Below are positions 22,551 to 38,062 of a DNA stretch of 64,000 nt, piece after piece. The position numbers were made by a program, and so were the translations under genes. The notes beneath the pieces are model-generated. The model made no database searches. It was not told the origin of the DNA and saw only the letters and a program-made list of their open reading frames with translations. The DNA comes from Cacajao melanocephalus (lineage: Eukaryota; Chordata; Mammalia; Primates; Pitheciidae), in assembly GCA_963573385.1 (NCBI GenBank), contig CAUYLG010038508.1, positions 1 through 64,000 of the forward strand. Reading direction: 5' to 3'. Position 1 is the stretch's first letter, and every line of letters starts with the position of its first letter.

Positions 22551-22932
22551 TTATTTAAAGAAAGATGGCTGGTGCTGAGGGTGACACCTCGGAAACACCA
22601 GGAAACAAGCCATTCACCCTGACAATGCGTGAACAAAAGAGAATGAGCTTGAGTCTCTGTGACATTGGTAATTCACCGCAGCAATCCCGGAAGCAGCGAA
22701 CTGTGGGCTTCTTACCCTGTGAGCTACTTAAGCATCTTGAATGCTCAAGCTAAGGCCAGGATTTTCCTGTTCGCTGCAGCTGAATATACCCTCCCCTGCC
22801 TCTGTGGTCTGGTCCTCTGCCCTCCCGCAATACTGTATCTGCTATAACACTCGGGGAATGGGGTCATGGTCTATCAAGAATCACTGTGATGTAACACTGC
22901 CTTTTGATCAGTTTTAAATTGTTCTTATTGTT
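22551..22932 (+). other. Unassigned interval
   Basis: Unique-looking sequence with no gene recognised; short frames only. Confidence 0.4.
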
Positions 22933-23099
22933 TTTATTTTATTTCATTTTTTGAGACAGAGTTTCACTCTTGTCCCCCAGGCTGGAGGGCAGTGGTGCGA
23001 TCTCGGCTCACTGCAACCTCTGCCTCCTGGATTCAAGCTTCTCCGGCCTTAGCCTCCCGAGTAGCTGGGATTACAGGTGCCCACCATGGCAGCTGGCCT
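22933..23099 (-). mobile_element. Alu, antisense, large internal deletion
   Basis: Both outer ends are present and a 16-bp duplication (aaattgttcttaytgtt) flanks it, yet only about 165 bp remain. Confidence 0.88.
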
Positions 23100-23135
23100 A
23101 AAATTGTTCTTACTGTTATTTTAATAGTTTTCCCT

Positions 23136-23418
<283 letters not shown>

Positions 23419-23659
23419 TTTCCCTCAGTAGAATACAGAGCCCTCAATCAAACAGCAAGAAAATCTGTCCAGGGCTTTATAGAGGCTTTCATTTATTATC
23501 ACTGAAAACAAATAATACATACTTGTTTATTGCAAACATTCACATCATACAAAAATGAGTAAATAAACTTGGAAGCAAATGTAGCTATAATTGCCTTCTA
23601 GATCTTTTTCTCTAGTTATTCAGAGTAACCTGGGATCATATATAATAAAAACTAAGATC

Positions 23660-23860
23660 TACTGAGGATTTGCCAAGGGCTATGCTCTGTTCCAATGACC
23701 TCACATGTATTCATTAACGTAACTCTTACAAGGTACTGTTCAGATAAGCATAGTCCAGGAAACTGAAGAACAGAGAGAAGTCTTGGTATTGTTTAGTGGC
23801 AAAGACAGACCATGAGCCTACGCAGCTCAGACCCACAGGCCACCAGACTCCAATGCCTCC
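23660..23860 (-). repeat. MIR SINE, antisense
   Basis: caggaaactgaagaacagag with the following gcctacgcagctcagaccca keeps the MIR core order. Confidence 0.5.
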
Positions 23861-24734
23861 CAGTAGTGCTTAGTAAATATGTGTTGAATCAATGAATGTT
23901 TCTCATTGTTCAGAAGTTTGACAGTTTCATAATCAATATTGACAGTATTTTTCTTCATAGTTTCTGGCCCTGGAGCCACGCTAAGTGAGGCGATTTAACT
24001 TCTCAAACAGATTAACTGCTCAGGTTATTTGTTTTGACTTTCAAGTTTCCAAAACACATTTCTTCATAGCAACCTGGTCATAATTTTCTAATACTTTCTC
24101 CATGATGTAGCCAAGTGTTATTATACACATCAGAAAGACAATTAATGAAATTGTTAATATAAGCAGAGTGATTTTTATCACACAAAGCAGTACTCTGACA
24201 TGTCTAATAGTCTATAGAAAATCATTAGAAAGAAAGATTGACAGTTGGCTGCATCTACTCTCACTTCCTGATCCTGCTTGAGTCAGACTACATCACCTGA
24301 GGCTCAGGTTCTGAGGATGATATGCTGCTGGTGATTAACAGAGAAGCCTGGCAGCATGTATGAGAGACTGTTGACGGATGAACAATGGGAACAAAAGACT
24401 GGACACGTTGCTAAGAATGGCTTACCATGTTTGCAATTACCGGTCATTTTCAAAGGAAGGTCCTCCAAACAAAAGGATCCACCGTTCATTCAGCGTGCCT
24501 TCTTCATGAGGCTGGCTGGTCAGAATGCTACGTCAGGACCCCAACCAACGATGACACTTCTTCCCCGGCACCACCATCTTCTTTTTATGATTCTTGTCAT
24601 TCTCCCTATAAATTTAAAACTGTTATGATTACCATTTTAGCTTGTGGCCAGCTTTTTAGAGTGAATTTATCCACTAACGACTTTCATAGAGGTACAAGCA
24701 AGATACTATGATCTTGAAGTACCCCCAAATTAAT
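23861..24734 (+). other. Unassigned intergenic sequence
   Basis: A 90-codon frame at 24356-24628 has no recognised domain and is probably chance. Confidence 0.4.
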
Positions 24735-25480
<746 letters not shown>

Positions 25481-27091
25481 ACCCACAGCTGGGACACAAG
25501 CAAACACACCTTACAGACAGAATGCCTTCAAGGCCGGGATCAGGAAGGGTATACAGCTGTTCTCCAGCTTTACTAACAGCATCTATCTGTACACTTAAGA
25601 AAAAAAAGTATGCTCACAGAAGGGAAGTGGTGAGAAGGGAAACATGGAAAGATCTAAAATCAGAGAACCCAAGACAGTTGCATGAATGTGCCGCTGTTCA
25701 GGAAGAGTTGCTCCCGAAGGGGAAGGGTGCTTGGCTCTAATGGTTAATGTCCCCTGTATGTGAAGCATGTGACACCTTCCCCTTGCTTTGATTCCACACT
25801 CACTTAGCAATCATTGGAATTAATTTGGTCCTAACAGGAATTCCTCTTATGGGGAAAGAGAAGAGGATGCAACATTACATCAGTGCTTTATGTGTCAGGT
25901 TAAAGGGGGCTCTACACTGAGAGAGGCTGGTCAGCTGTGAAGGTGCTGGGCCATCAGATTTCTGAATCTGAAAGATCAGGAATCCTGAGTTCTGGCAGCA
26001 AAGTGCTACCCGCCAAGGATGTAGGGGAGCTGAATCAGGCTTTGTGCCACAATGCCCCTGCCTTGATGTTACTTCAAGTTACATATATTCAGATTCAATC
26101 AAGTGACTAGCAGCATACTCACTGAAAGCAAATACTCTAGACATGATGGCTATTTGCATTGAAAGTGACCTGATATATTAAGGGTTTAATTACTCCATGA
26201 ATCAGAATAAGATCTTTATAAAATAAACAAACAAAAAAAACTGAAGGAGTGCTGTATGAAAACAGGCTAGCACTGGGACGGACCGTCCAGACTTCTGAGG
26301 CTACCTGGTGAGTTGCTGCAGAAGAGGAACAAGTGAGAACGAGAAACGTTCACGGTTCAACACTCGCCTGTTCCTGGTCTTCGTGTTGTGACGGAGTCGG
26401 CACGGCTTCCCTGGCTTGCCCCCAGCGCTCCCCCTCTTATCACGGCTGCTCTCAAGAGGTGTCTGTTCTTAATTTCCTCTTTCTCTCATTTTGATTCTTC
26501 ACTGCATGCAGGTGCTTCACACACTGACTGCTGTGTGCTCTTGTCTCTCTGAACATCCAAGGCCCTTTAAAATCTGACCCTAGGCAGCCATGTCTCTTAC
26601 ATCCCTTAGGCACACAAACGCTCTGCTTTCCCCCAGCAGATGTTGACTATGAAGGGCACCATCACCTGTGCTTGTTTTCCAGGGCACTCATTGGACACTC
26701 AGCATATGACATGGATTATTCCATGCTCTGGGAAGAGAATAGCTCTTTCTTTGCATGCCTGTGCTTAATGCAGTCTTGAAGCAGACGAGTGCTCAGTACA
26801 TGTTTGTTGGTGGCAGTTAGATGCAGAAAAGGAATCGTGACAGGATATCATAAGCAGAAGACTGGTTAACTGGCTCCAAATAACGCAGAACTTAGCATTA
26901 CCATGGAAATTTACCGTGGCTCAGACTCCAGTTTGATAACTTAGAAAAGTTTCAAGTACATAAGCATGAATGTCAGTTTATTCACTACCAGACTTAATTC
27001 ATCCCTTTTCCCTACCCCAGATCAGGAAATGTATCTCCTGAGATATAAGCAGAAACCCTTCCCTGAATTTAATGGACAAACTCTGTCAATA
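25481..27091 (+). other. Intergenic sequence, unassigned
   Basis: No gene, Alu or L1 recognised. Only short frames. Confidence 0.45.
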
Positions 27092-27365
27092 TCTCATTAT
27101 TATTTTTTGGACACAGTGTCTCACTCTGTTACCCAGGCTGGAATGCAGTGGTGCCATCACGGCTTATTTAAGGCACAAGCGATCACCTCAACCTGGGACT
27201 ACAGGTATGTGCCACCATGCCTGGCTAATTTATTTTTATTTTTGTATTGATGCGGTCTCCCTATGTTGTTGCCCAGGCTGGCCTGGAACTCCTGGGCTCA
27301 AGCGATCCTCCCAACTCCGCTTCAGAACGTGCTGGGATTACAGGCAGGAGCCACCGCGCCTGGCT
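27092..27365 (-). mobile_element. Alu, antisense, old (J-like)
   Basis: Diverged Alu ending gcgcctggct, about 1 kb before the FAM149A start codon. Confidence 0.9.
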
Positions 27366-27639
27366 GCAGTATCTTATTTTTTAACCTTGCTCCACACTGA
27401 CCCCACACCCCTGCAGATGCTCACTCACACGCTCTAGGTTTCACGTATATTTTTCAGATGAAGCAAAATACAATTTATTCCAGTTGGTAAAAAAGTTTGT
27501 CTTTCATATGTGTCTTTGAATTTGCAGTCATTCCGATGACATTCTGAGTTCTCAAACACTGGCGTTAGTCTCTTGCTTCACTCCGACAGGTGTTTAAACA
27601 GGCGTGTGTGGGTCCCACTAGCTCAGCTCTCAGAGCCGG

Positions 27640-28990
<1,351 letters not shown>

Positions 28991-29224
28991 CGCAGGTGCG
29001 TTTTAGGAGATAAAATACCGGCAGTAACTTCCACCAACCCCCTGGGCACCGTCCTTGCCCTTTTCCTGGGTCCTTAGTCCTTGGCTTTGCGGGCTTTCAG
29101 GTACAAGCGGGGACCTGCTTTGCGCATTTTCTCAGAGTGAATCCTAAGGGTGCTTGAAGGAAAAGACAGAATGTTGTTTCTCTTCTGCCGGCATTGCTAC
29201 TTAGAGCGTTTGTTAGTTTGTTAG

Positions 29225-29656
<432 letters not shown>

Positions 29657-30743
29657 TGCAGCAACTATTTTAAGAAATGGTGAGACCTTGTGCTTTCCTC
29701 ATTTCTAAGGAGCAGCCCCTAGTCTTACCAAGTGGGATGGGTCTCCTTTGTGTGACATCTGGTTAATTTACATACGCGTAACATCCTCTGACAGAAATGG
29801 AATTGTAATGCCCAGGACGCGTCTGATTATTTCCCTAGAGCTCCTGAGAGCTGCTGCACTGCCCTGAGTTACTACAGAAACTTGACTCCATGGGAACATT
29901 TTCACTGGGAATTGGAGGCCACTTCCCTCAACAACCCCCCGCTCCCACACACCCCCCTTTCACTTCCGATAGTAGTGATAAAAACATTGCTCTTTCAAAA
30001 CGTGTTTTAGAACTAAGATGAATTTTAATTTTTGATGAACAGAGCATATTGTTAGCTATTCTTCAGTGGGTAAGTTTTCATCCTGAATGCTGCAAAGGAA
30101 TAGTGAAATGGTCAAAAACAGAGGCGCCCATTCACAGACCGAGGTTTCTACATTGTCATCTAGTGAGGCCATTCCCTACTCCCCCTAAAAAATCCTGACT
30201 GATTTTTAATTCATACTGATCCTGACTCATTCACAATTTAAATAATTACAATTTCACAAGATTGCACGATATTCATGTCAACATGAAAATAAGCAGTTAA
30301 GCAAAAAGTTGTTCCCACTCATCAACAAATACTATATAATGAAACATGTTTATCGATTGATATTTTTCCCTAAGGAAGATTAATTGCTTTTGGAAAACTG
30401 ACTGGAATATCTATGCCTGAGGAATTAGACCTTTGTTCTTGGCCACTGGTCCTTAACATTTATGCAATTAATGTTTTATGAGCAAACAGATCTACACACT
30501 GACCTTAAACTCTAGTCTTAGTGCTTTTAACAAATAGGCACTGAAATATGCAGCATGGCCAGTGAAAGAATTGGTGTTAGTTTCAATTCTTGAACATCTT
30601 AGTTCAAGTTTATATTGTGCAAAAATTTGCAAGAGACACTTTTTCAATAACACTGCATTTGGCATTATTTACAGAAGGGATTATCCTGAATTAACAGATG
30701 CATTCAATTTTATGGACAGTGAAGAAATAGAAATTTTAAAATT
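29657..30743 (+). other. FAM149A intron sequence, unassigned
   Basis: AT-rich with no recognised element. Confidence 0.4.
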
Positions 30744-31040
30744 ATTATTATTATTTTTTGAGATGAGGTCTCCCTCTGTCACCCAGGCTGGAGTGCAGTG
30801 GTGTGATCACTGTTCACTGCAGCCTCAACCACCCAGGCTCAAGCAATCTGATTCTCTTGTCTCAAACTCTCCAGTATCTGAGACTACAGGTGTGAGCTAC
30901 CATGCCTGGCCAATTAAAATTTTTTGTGTGTGGAGACGGGGTCTCCCTGTGTTGCTCAAGCTGGTCTCGAACTCCTGGCCTCAAGCAGTCTTCTCACTAA
31001 GGCATTGCTGGGATTACAGGCATGAGCCACTGCATCTGGT
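30744..31040 (-). mobile_element. Alu, antisense, old (J-like)
   Basis: Begins with an (att)n-derived tail and is heavily diverged. Confidence 0.9.
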
Positions 31041-32440
31041 AATGAAATTGGATTTTAGATAAGTGCCATGAGACATAATATACACAGCCAGGTGCTTTGC
31101 AGAATCTTCCTGAGTCTGTGTGCTCCTACTGTCTGCAGCAGCAGGTAAAGGCACTCATAGGCGGGAAGCAGACTGGGCCCTCTGGGCATACCATTTTTCC
31201 TTTCCTTTCAGATCCATGACTACTCACATTCCCTTCCTCTTATCATATGCCACTCCTTTTTCAATCACTAAAACATAAAAAGAGATGAAGGGGAAGGAAG
31301 AAAGGATTGAGGTGACTTTTCCTTCAATGCTGCAGACTTTGCACCTTGAAGGATTTTTTCCTCTCCTGGATTTCTGTGGTGGTGATTTATAACACGGAAT
31401 AAACAAACGTAAGACAATGAATTTAAATTTGCTCCTACTGTCTTGTCTGTCACTTGGCAGATAGCTGCTGCTGTTAGCCTGAGTGGTTAATATTCAGGAA
31501 TTTAAATTTCAAGTGTGGGAACATAGAGAAATGGGTAATGTCGAGAAAAAGAGTGATGAGAGAGAATGTGAATACGTATAAAGGAAATGTAAACCTATCC
31601 ACAAGAAATGTTGATCAATTTTAAGGCTGTGGCACTGAGTTATAAGGGAAAACCCTATTAACAATTTATACTTTTTTGATGATAACTCATACATTTTACA
31701 TTTGCCTGATTCTTTACTTGGCTTTTATTTTTTAAACTAAAATTAGTGAAATTAACTTGAGTAGGAAAATATGTAAAATATCCTGCCATTTAGAGGCGTT
31801 TTTTTCTAAACAAAGATGCTGAATAGCAGCAGGGTTTTTTGATCTCTGACCCAGGAATTCTGTAAGTGAAAGGCCCATGGAAAGGAAACTGCCCTTTTGG
31901 CTCCTCAGGACATACTGGCTGCACATCTGAGCCAGACGCAGAGGATACAGCGCTGTCTTTGTTCACCTCACTGTCCTGCATCCCTGGCTGTGCGATCAAC
32001 GCCTTTGACCTTCACCTTGGCTTCCCTCTGCATTTCATATCTATATTATGCCTCACTGTTTTCCAGTCTCACTCACCCCTCTTCACCACCTCTTTTCACA
32101 CGTCCGGTTTGAAACACACTACACCTTGAGAAGGTCTTACTCTCTTACTTGTTCTGCAAATTTAAGAATTCCTAGCAGTACGTAAGGTGGGTAGATAGGT
32201 AATTGCTGTGTATGAATGTTGGCAGATTGTAAACTTCCTCTAGTCAGGAAGTATTTGTCGCTTATATAGTCATAGCGATTAGCATATGCTCACTCCTTTT
32301 TTTATTTTTGAGGGATTGAGTTCCGTTGTTGAAATCACGTTAGTGTGGAAACATGGCAGTGGCTGCTGGAAGGGCTTGTCCGCATGGCTGGCAGTGAAGT
32401 GACTGGAGGGACTCATCTCGATTCCTCTGATGTTGAGGCA
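31041..32440 (+). other. FAM149A intron sequence, unassigned
   Basis: No gene or clear repeat; short frames on both strands. Confidence 0.4.
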
Positions 32441-32650
32441 GCCTCGAGAGTGTGGGGAAGCCTGTAGACCTGGAAATCAGAGGAGGTGGATTCCACCTCA
32501 AACCGTTTGCTAGTGGAGCAGTTCTGGGCAGGTTATTCATTTTTCCCTAGCTGTAGTTTTTCTTTCTTAATAATATGGAGGTGATAATAATACTTTCTGC
32601 GTAGAGGTGCTCTAGAAATTAATTAAAATAATGTATTAAGTAACATATGG
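32440..32650 (+). repeat. MIR SINE, sense
   Basis: gcaggttattcatttttccc and aatatggaggtgataataat keep the MIR order. Confidence 0.6.
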
Positions 32651-32679
32651 AGAAATGCTTAAAAAAAAAATGTGTTATC

Positions 32680-32962
<283 letters not shown>

Positions 32963-33339
32963 TTATGTATGGTTACTACCTGCTTCTTGGCACAGAAATG
33001 AAAATTGAGAGCCATGTTTTATCTAAAGAAACCTTCTAGGTGAAGAAAAGACTGAGAGAGAAATATGATTCATTATATTTACCATGTGACTGTAATAAAT
33101 GGAGTCTTTTAGTTCAGTTATTTGGGAGAACAAATTATAGTGCATGCCAATCTTTCATCATTATCGTCCCTGCATGCGTTACAGAAGATAAAGGTTAGTT
33201 TAGTTAACATTACCACTGAGTGCTATATAACACCTAGAAGGAAATGTATTTACCACTCTGGGATCAAGCTTTTAATCTGCAGAATAATCAATAGTATCAC
33301 AGATCGTACATTTGTGTAGCCCATGTCTATTACTCCACT

Positions 33340-33470
33340 GAAATCCTTTGATTTAGATTCACATCTTATGTCCATTATCAGACCATAAACTCTTTGTCCT
33401 GTGGCATGTAAGGGAACACATACCCATAAAAGACATTTAGCAAGTATTTATTGAACGGATGAAGAAAATA
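33340..33470 (+). repeat. L2-like 3' end, sense
   Basis: ccataaactctttgtcctgt and gcaagtatttattgaacgga match the L2 3' end layout. Confidence 0.45.
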
Positions 33471-34014
33471 TTTTCTTCATGTAATCCAATGTCTTGGGTT
33501 TCTAATCTTACAACAATCTAGGGGCAATTTAAATGTCTTTCTTTAAGAATAATTGTTGTCTAGGATCTTTTTGTTTCATTGTCTTGAAGTTTTTCTAAAG
33601 TTAATAATGCTTTCTCCTGGGACTTAGCATTTTCCCAGGGATGAAAGGTGAGCTCAGTGTACAATTGTTATGTGACCATTACATTCATTAAAAATAAAAA
33701 GGAATTCAACTTGGTTTTCTATATCGAGTATTTGCTTAAACCCGAGAAAACAGTTTTGTTCTCACTGTCTTGTGCAGGAGACTTTTGCTTTAAATTATCT
33801 TGTTTCTTTGTTGTTATATTTAAGTCTTGAAAATTGTATTTGAGTTATCAGTTATATGTTCTTTTGTGGTGTGTTTAAAGAACACATTTTGAATGTTTTC
33901 TAATTTCTTATCCAACAAGCGTGGCCCTTGATGTGTGCCAAGCTCATAACGACAGTCTTATGGGATTTGAACCCTTCAGCATTGCATAATCACGACAGCT
34001 CATGTAAATTAGTA

Positions 34015-34270
34015 TAGTTTTTAGAGCACAGATTGAAGTCAGACTGAATTTGATCCAAATTCCATTTTATAATTTTTCTTAGAATGCTAACTAAACACTT
34101 ACATTGGCTACTGTATTTAACCTCTTTAAGCCTCACCTTCTCATTCCTAAAATGGGAATTAATAAGAATGCCTATTCAAAGAGACATTGTAAGGATTAAA
34201 AGAGATCATATATACAAACCTGTCTCTGTGGTGCCTGGTACGTAAGCAATCAATAAATATCTGTTACTAT
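34015..34270 (+). repeat. MIR SINE, sense
   Basis: ttagagcacagattgaagtc to gtgcctggtacgtaagcaat covers most of a MIR, including aatgggaattaataagaatg. Confidence 0.75.
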
Positions 34271-34559
34271 TACCTGATATACATTATTTTAAATATATTT
34301 TTATTGATTACCCACAGTCAGCATCTTTTGTATCAAATATAGCTTATTGCTATGATCTTTAGTGAAGGTTAATGTGTTATTTAATTAATTGTCAACCTGT
34401 ATTTAACAAATATCTGTTCCATCTAAGATCCACATGGAGCTAGATTTTGGAGTAATCAGGGAAAGAACTGGAAATGGATCTCATCAAAAAGCAGGAAAAA
34501 TAAGACGAATGATCCAAGAGTGGTTTCAGACACACTGCTGTGAGCATACAGCTAAGAGA

Positions 34560-35130
34560 GAGGAGGATGCCTGGAGATCGTGCAGTAGGGAGGGGAGGTG
34601 GCAGGGGTCTGAGTTCTAAAGAATGTGCAAAATGGGGGCACATGGACGTCTGGGGCTTGGGAGGGCACTGGAGGAGACAAAAGCAGCACGATGCATGGAG
34701 GCACAGAGGCACATGCACGAGGCTTTCAGTTTGTTGGGAGCACAGCTTTTGTGAAAAGCGTTAAGAGAAAACTAGGGAGAGCCTTGGATACCAGGCTCTG
34801 TTCAGTAAACACTGGAGAAGCCACTTTTGAGGGAGAGGAATGGCATGAGCAGGCTGCGCCTTAGGATTGAGCTGACGTGCAGGGAGCTAGTAGGGGGCTC
34901 TAGGCATAAACAGCTGCGGGGTATGGAGCCGAGGAATGAAGACAGTAAAAAGGAAGATACTGAACTGACAAATCTCACAAGACTGGCAGCACATAGGTGA
35001 GGTGGAGGAAGTGCTGAGAAGACGATGTCACGTGGCTGGGAGGAGCACCACTCTTAAAGTGGGATCACAGAAGATGCGTCAGGCAGATGAGGAATTCACT
35101 CTGGGATACACCTTGAGCTGAGGTCTAGGA
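34560..35130 (+). repeat. Ancient mammalian repeat, unclassified
   Basis: gagccttggataccaggctc and gaggaatggcatgagcaggc match a common old repeat also seen in part at 9070 and 15220. Confidence 0.4.
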
Positions 35131-37220
35131 AAACATCTAGAGAAGGGAGCAGGCTCGGGGTGGACGTTCATGGTAGAATGCAGCAGGAAGTTAAGGACTG
35201 GGAGTGTAAACAGGCAGCTTTGCATGGACAGGTGATGGTGAACACACACAGTGATCACAAACTACACAACAGGTGGCATCACACGCCAGGCGAGAGAAGA
35301 GTGCTCATTACTGTGGTTGCCAGGTGCTTCAAGACCCTCTGAAATGAGGGGTGTCTCCTTTCTCTGCTAGAACACTGCTTCTCAATGTGTGTGCAAGTAA
35401 CCAGTTAGTTACTTGCTCCCTGTCCAAGAAGAGGTACAGAAAGGGAGAATAAGTGCTCAGAAATGTTGCAGCAATCGGCAGAGGAGCTTTACCTCTGCTG
35501 ACTCTGATAATTACATTTGGATTCGTATTTTGTGTATCTGTCTTACCATTTTATTTTCCTGTTTATTATATTTTAAAATAATTTATATGCAATACATTGG
35601 AAAAATGTTCTGACACTACAGATGGTTTGAAAACCACGGACATAGACTTTGCTACCTTTAGACCACACTGAGCAAAAAATTTCAGGACACCAAGGAACAA
35701 AAAAAAAAAGCCAAACGATTACATTATCTTTTACTGTCCTTAAAATACCGGGCTAAGCAATATTCAGATAGGATCCTCTGATCGAAGATGCGATTCTTTA
35801 CAGTGTTCAGATGATCTGGAGTTGAGGATGTGCCCAGTTCACAGTGTCTGAGTGCTGTGGTTATCGGGATACAGCCTCCAACCAAGCACCCACTGCCTGG
35901 AAGGAGGCACTTTCTGATTCTTATTCCTGCTTTCATCCTAGCTTGTAAATTTAGGTTTTGTTTAAAACCATGGGGAGTGGAGTCTATTGCTTTCTCTCAA
36001 AATAAACCTTTGGATTATTCAAAATGAGGAGTGACAAAGGAAAGTGAAAAAGCCAGGGAAAAAATGTCAGTTAGCATTTACAGATACCATTCCACATATC
36101 CTTCACATACAGAGGACACTCTTTTCTCGTGGGTGCAGTGCAGATAGGTGTTTCATTTTATACCGTCAAATCACGTACCTTTTCAGATATGCAGAATTTT
36201 ACAATTCATAGGCAAAGATTTAAAAAAATTACCTTCACATTTAATGTTCTTATAGTGTTACACAGACAGATATTTACAGGACATGATTCACTAGGCACTG
36301 TGTACTACATACTAATCAAGCCAATGAATAAATACTATTCATTAACGATGTATTGAAAAACATCAAAAGTTGCCCCTTTTTGTTTGAGAGGCAGAAATAC
36401 TCAATGAAGATGCCATCTTTTATAAAGCATAGGAAAGGCTTTGTCATGATTAGAGATTATGGAACTTTGCAGTGATTAAATATCATTAAGAAGCTGATGG
36501 CCTTTGGCGGTGATAAGAAAAACAGCCAAGCTAAGACTTTCCCTTCTGTTGTTTAACAAACGGATTATTAAGGCAAACAGATAATTGAATAAAATGTTCT
36601 TCTCAAATGCATGCATACTTACATAGTCTTCTTAGTATCATTGCCTTCTTTAATGTATAACCCTAACTTGAAATTATTTTCAAATATTGTGAAACTTCTA
36701 TATCATGTCAGTCATTGGGATGAGGACACATCTCAGCTTGGGAGCCCCTGTTCACACCAGGGTTTTAATGTCACTGATTCTATTTCAGAGAATGTTCCTA
36801 GTTGTATAGAAAGTTAAAGTGGGGATTTATTTCAAAATGCAATGTTTAATTCAATTCCCGAATATCAAACAGTGTGAAGACTTGAAAACCATCCCTGTAG
36901 ATGCAGGACTCTTCATAATCCAGTCGAACTAAGAGTCTATAAATAGAACCCCTCGAATAAAATGAACCCCTCCCCTCAAACAAATAGAAGTTTTGTTGCT
37001 AATTTAGTGCAAAATCTTAAATCCTAAGGAACTATTGTTTCAGTATATGGAGTGCAGTTTAAATAAGTGGGTGATTATATTCCCAGGAAGGGTCTCCCCC
37101 AGACATGTTTTACTTACTGGTTTTAACATTTTTGTAGGCATGCTTTACTGATTGATGTGATCATTGATCAACCACTCATTAGTCCACAAAGCCAGGGTTC
37201 TTAGCATTTGAAGTAACAGT
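35131..37220 (+). other. FAM149A intron sequence, unassigned
   Basis: AT-rich, no Alu or L1 recognised, no gene. Confidence 0.4.
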
Positions 37221-37224
37221 TGGT

Positions 37225-37420
37225 ATTTCAGGATCTACTAGGCACCACATACAGCATGCATGTTTTATAGACATTATCACAAATCCCCAAAACATACATA
37301 CCAGGTAGGAATTTTATTTCCATTTTACAGATGAAGAAATTGAGACTCAGGAAGAATAAGAAATTGTCTCATTCCACCTAGCTGCTATGTAAAAAATGTC
37401 AGATTCAATTCCTGGAAATA
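37225..37420 (-). repeat. MIR SINE, antisense
   Basis: ccattttacagatgaagaaa with the following gactcaggaagaataaga is the antisense MIR core. Confidence 0.75.
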
Positions 37421-37931
37421 ACCTGTATCTTCCACACATAGATATAACCAGGTATTTTTAATGAATTAAGATAGTAATGAGGATTAAAATCTACTTCCAA
37501 AGTAACTCATGGCATTTCCACTGGAACAAAGTGACTCCAAAGAATTATACTCTTTCCAATAAAAATTTAAATATCATGTTAGTAATCTAAAAGTATCTTT
37601 CTCAAAATAATATTCCTATTAGTACTGATAAAGAGACCATAATAGTCCATTTTGAAGTACAGATAACAAATGCCTTTTGTCATAAAGGCATGACTTCTTA
37701 ACAATAAAGCATTCATTGCGTCAACTCTCTTCAGTTTATTTTTATAGTTATGTTTCGCATAAGTTGTCTTACGGATGGTGTCTACCAAATCAAATATTTT
37801 ATTCATACTAGAAAGGCAGTAATGAGTAAGCATTGTCTTACTAGAAAAAAAATGGAGAAGCAATTAGAGGTTGCATTAGCTGTCCTGCACGTCAGCATTT
37901 TCTTTATTTCTTTTTTTGTAAATTTTTTAAC

Positions 37932-38051
37932 AAGCCTACAGCACCCAGTATTCCCAGGTAGTCTCCCATCCAAGTACTAACCAGGCCCGACCCTGCTTGG
38001 CTTCCAAGATCAGATGAGATCGGGTGCATTCAGGGTGGTATAGCCGTAGAC
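37932..38051 (-). pseudogene. Full-length 5S rRNA retropseudogene
   Basis: The reverse complement matches the vertebrate 5S rRNA gene from GTCTACGG to GTAGGCTT. I count nine differences from the human gene as I recall it, seven of them at CpG sites, as expected for old methylated DNA. The downstream internal control segment (aagcagggtcgggcctgg) is intact. The 3' end runs into an A-rich tail (read as T-rich 37905-37931 on the plus strand). The whole insert is flanked by a perfect 12-bp duplication, cagcattttctt, at 37893-37904 and 38051-38062. Tail and duplication indicate L1-driven retroposition, not tandem 5S gene origin. It lies in FAM149A intron DNA. Confidence 0.93.
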
Positions 38052-38062
38052 AGCATTTTCTT

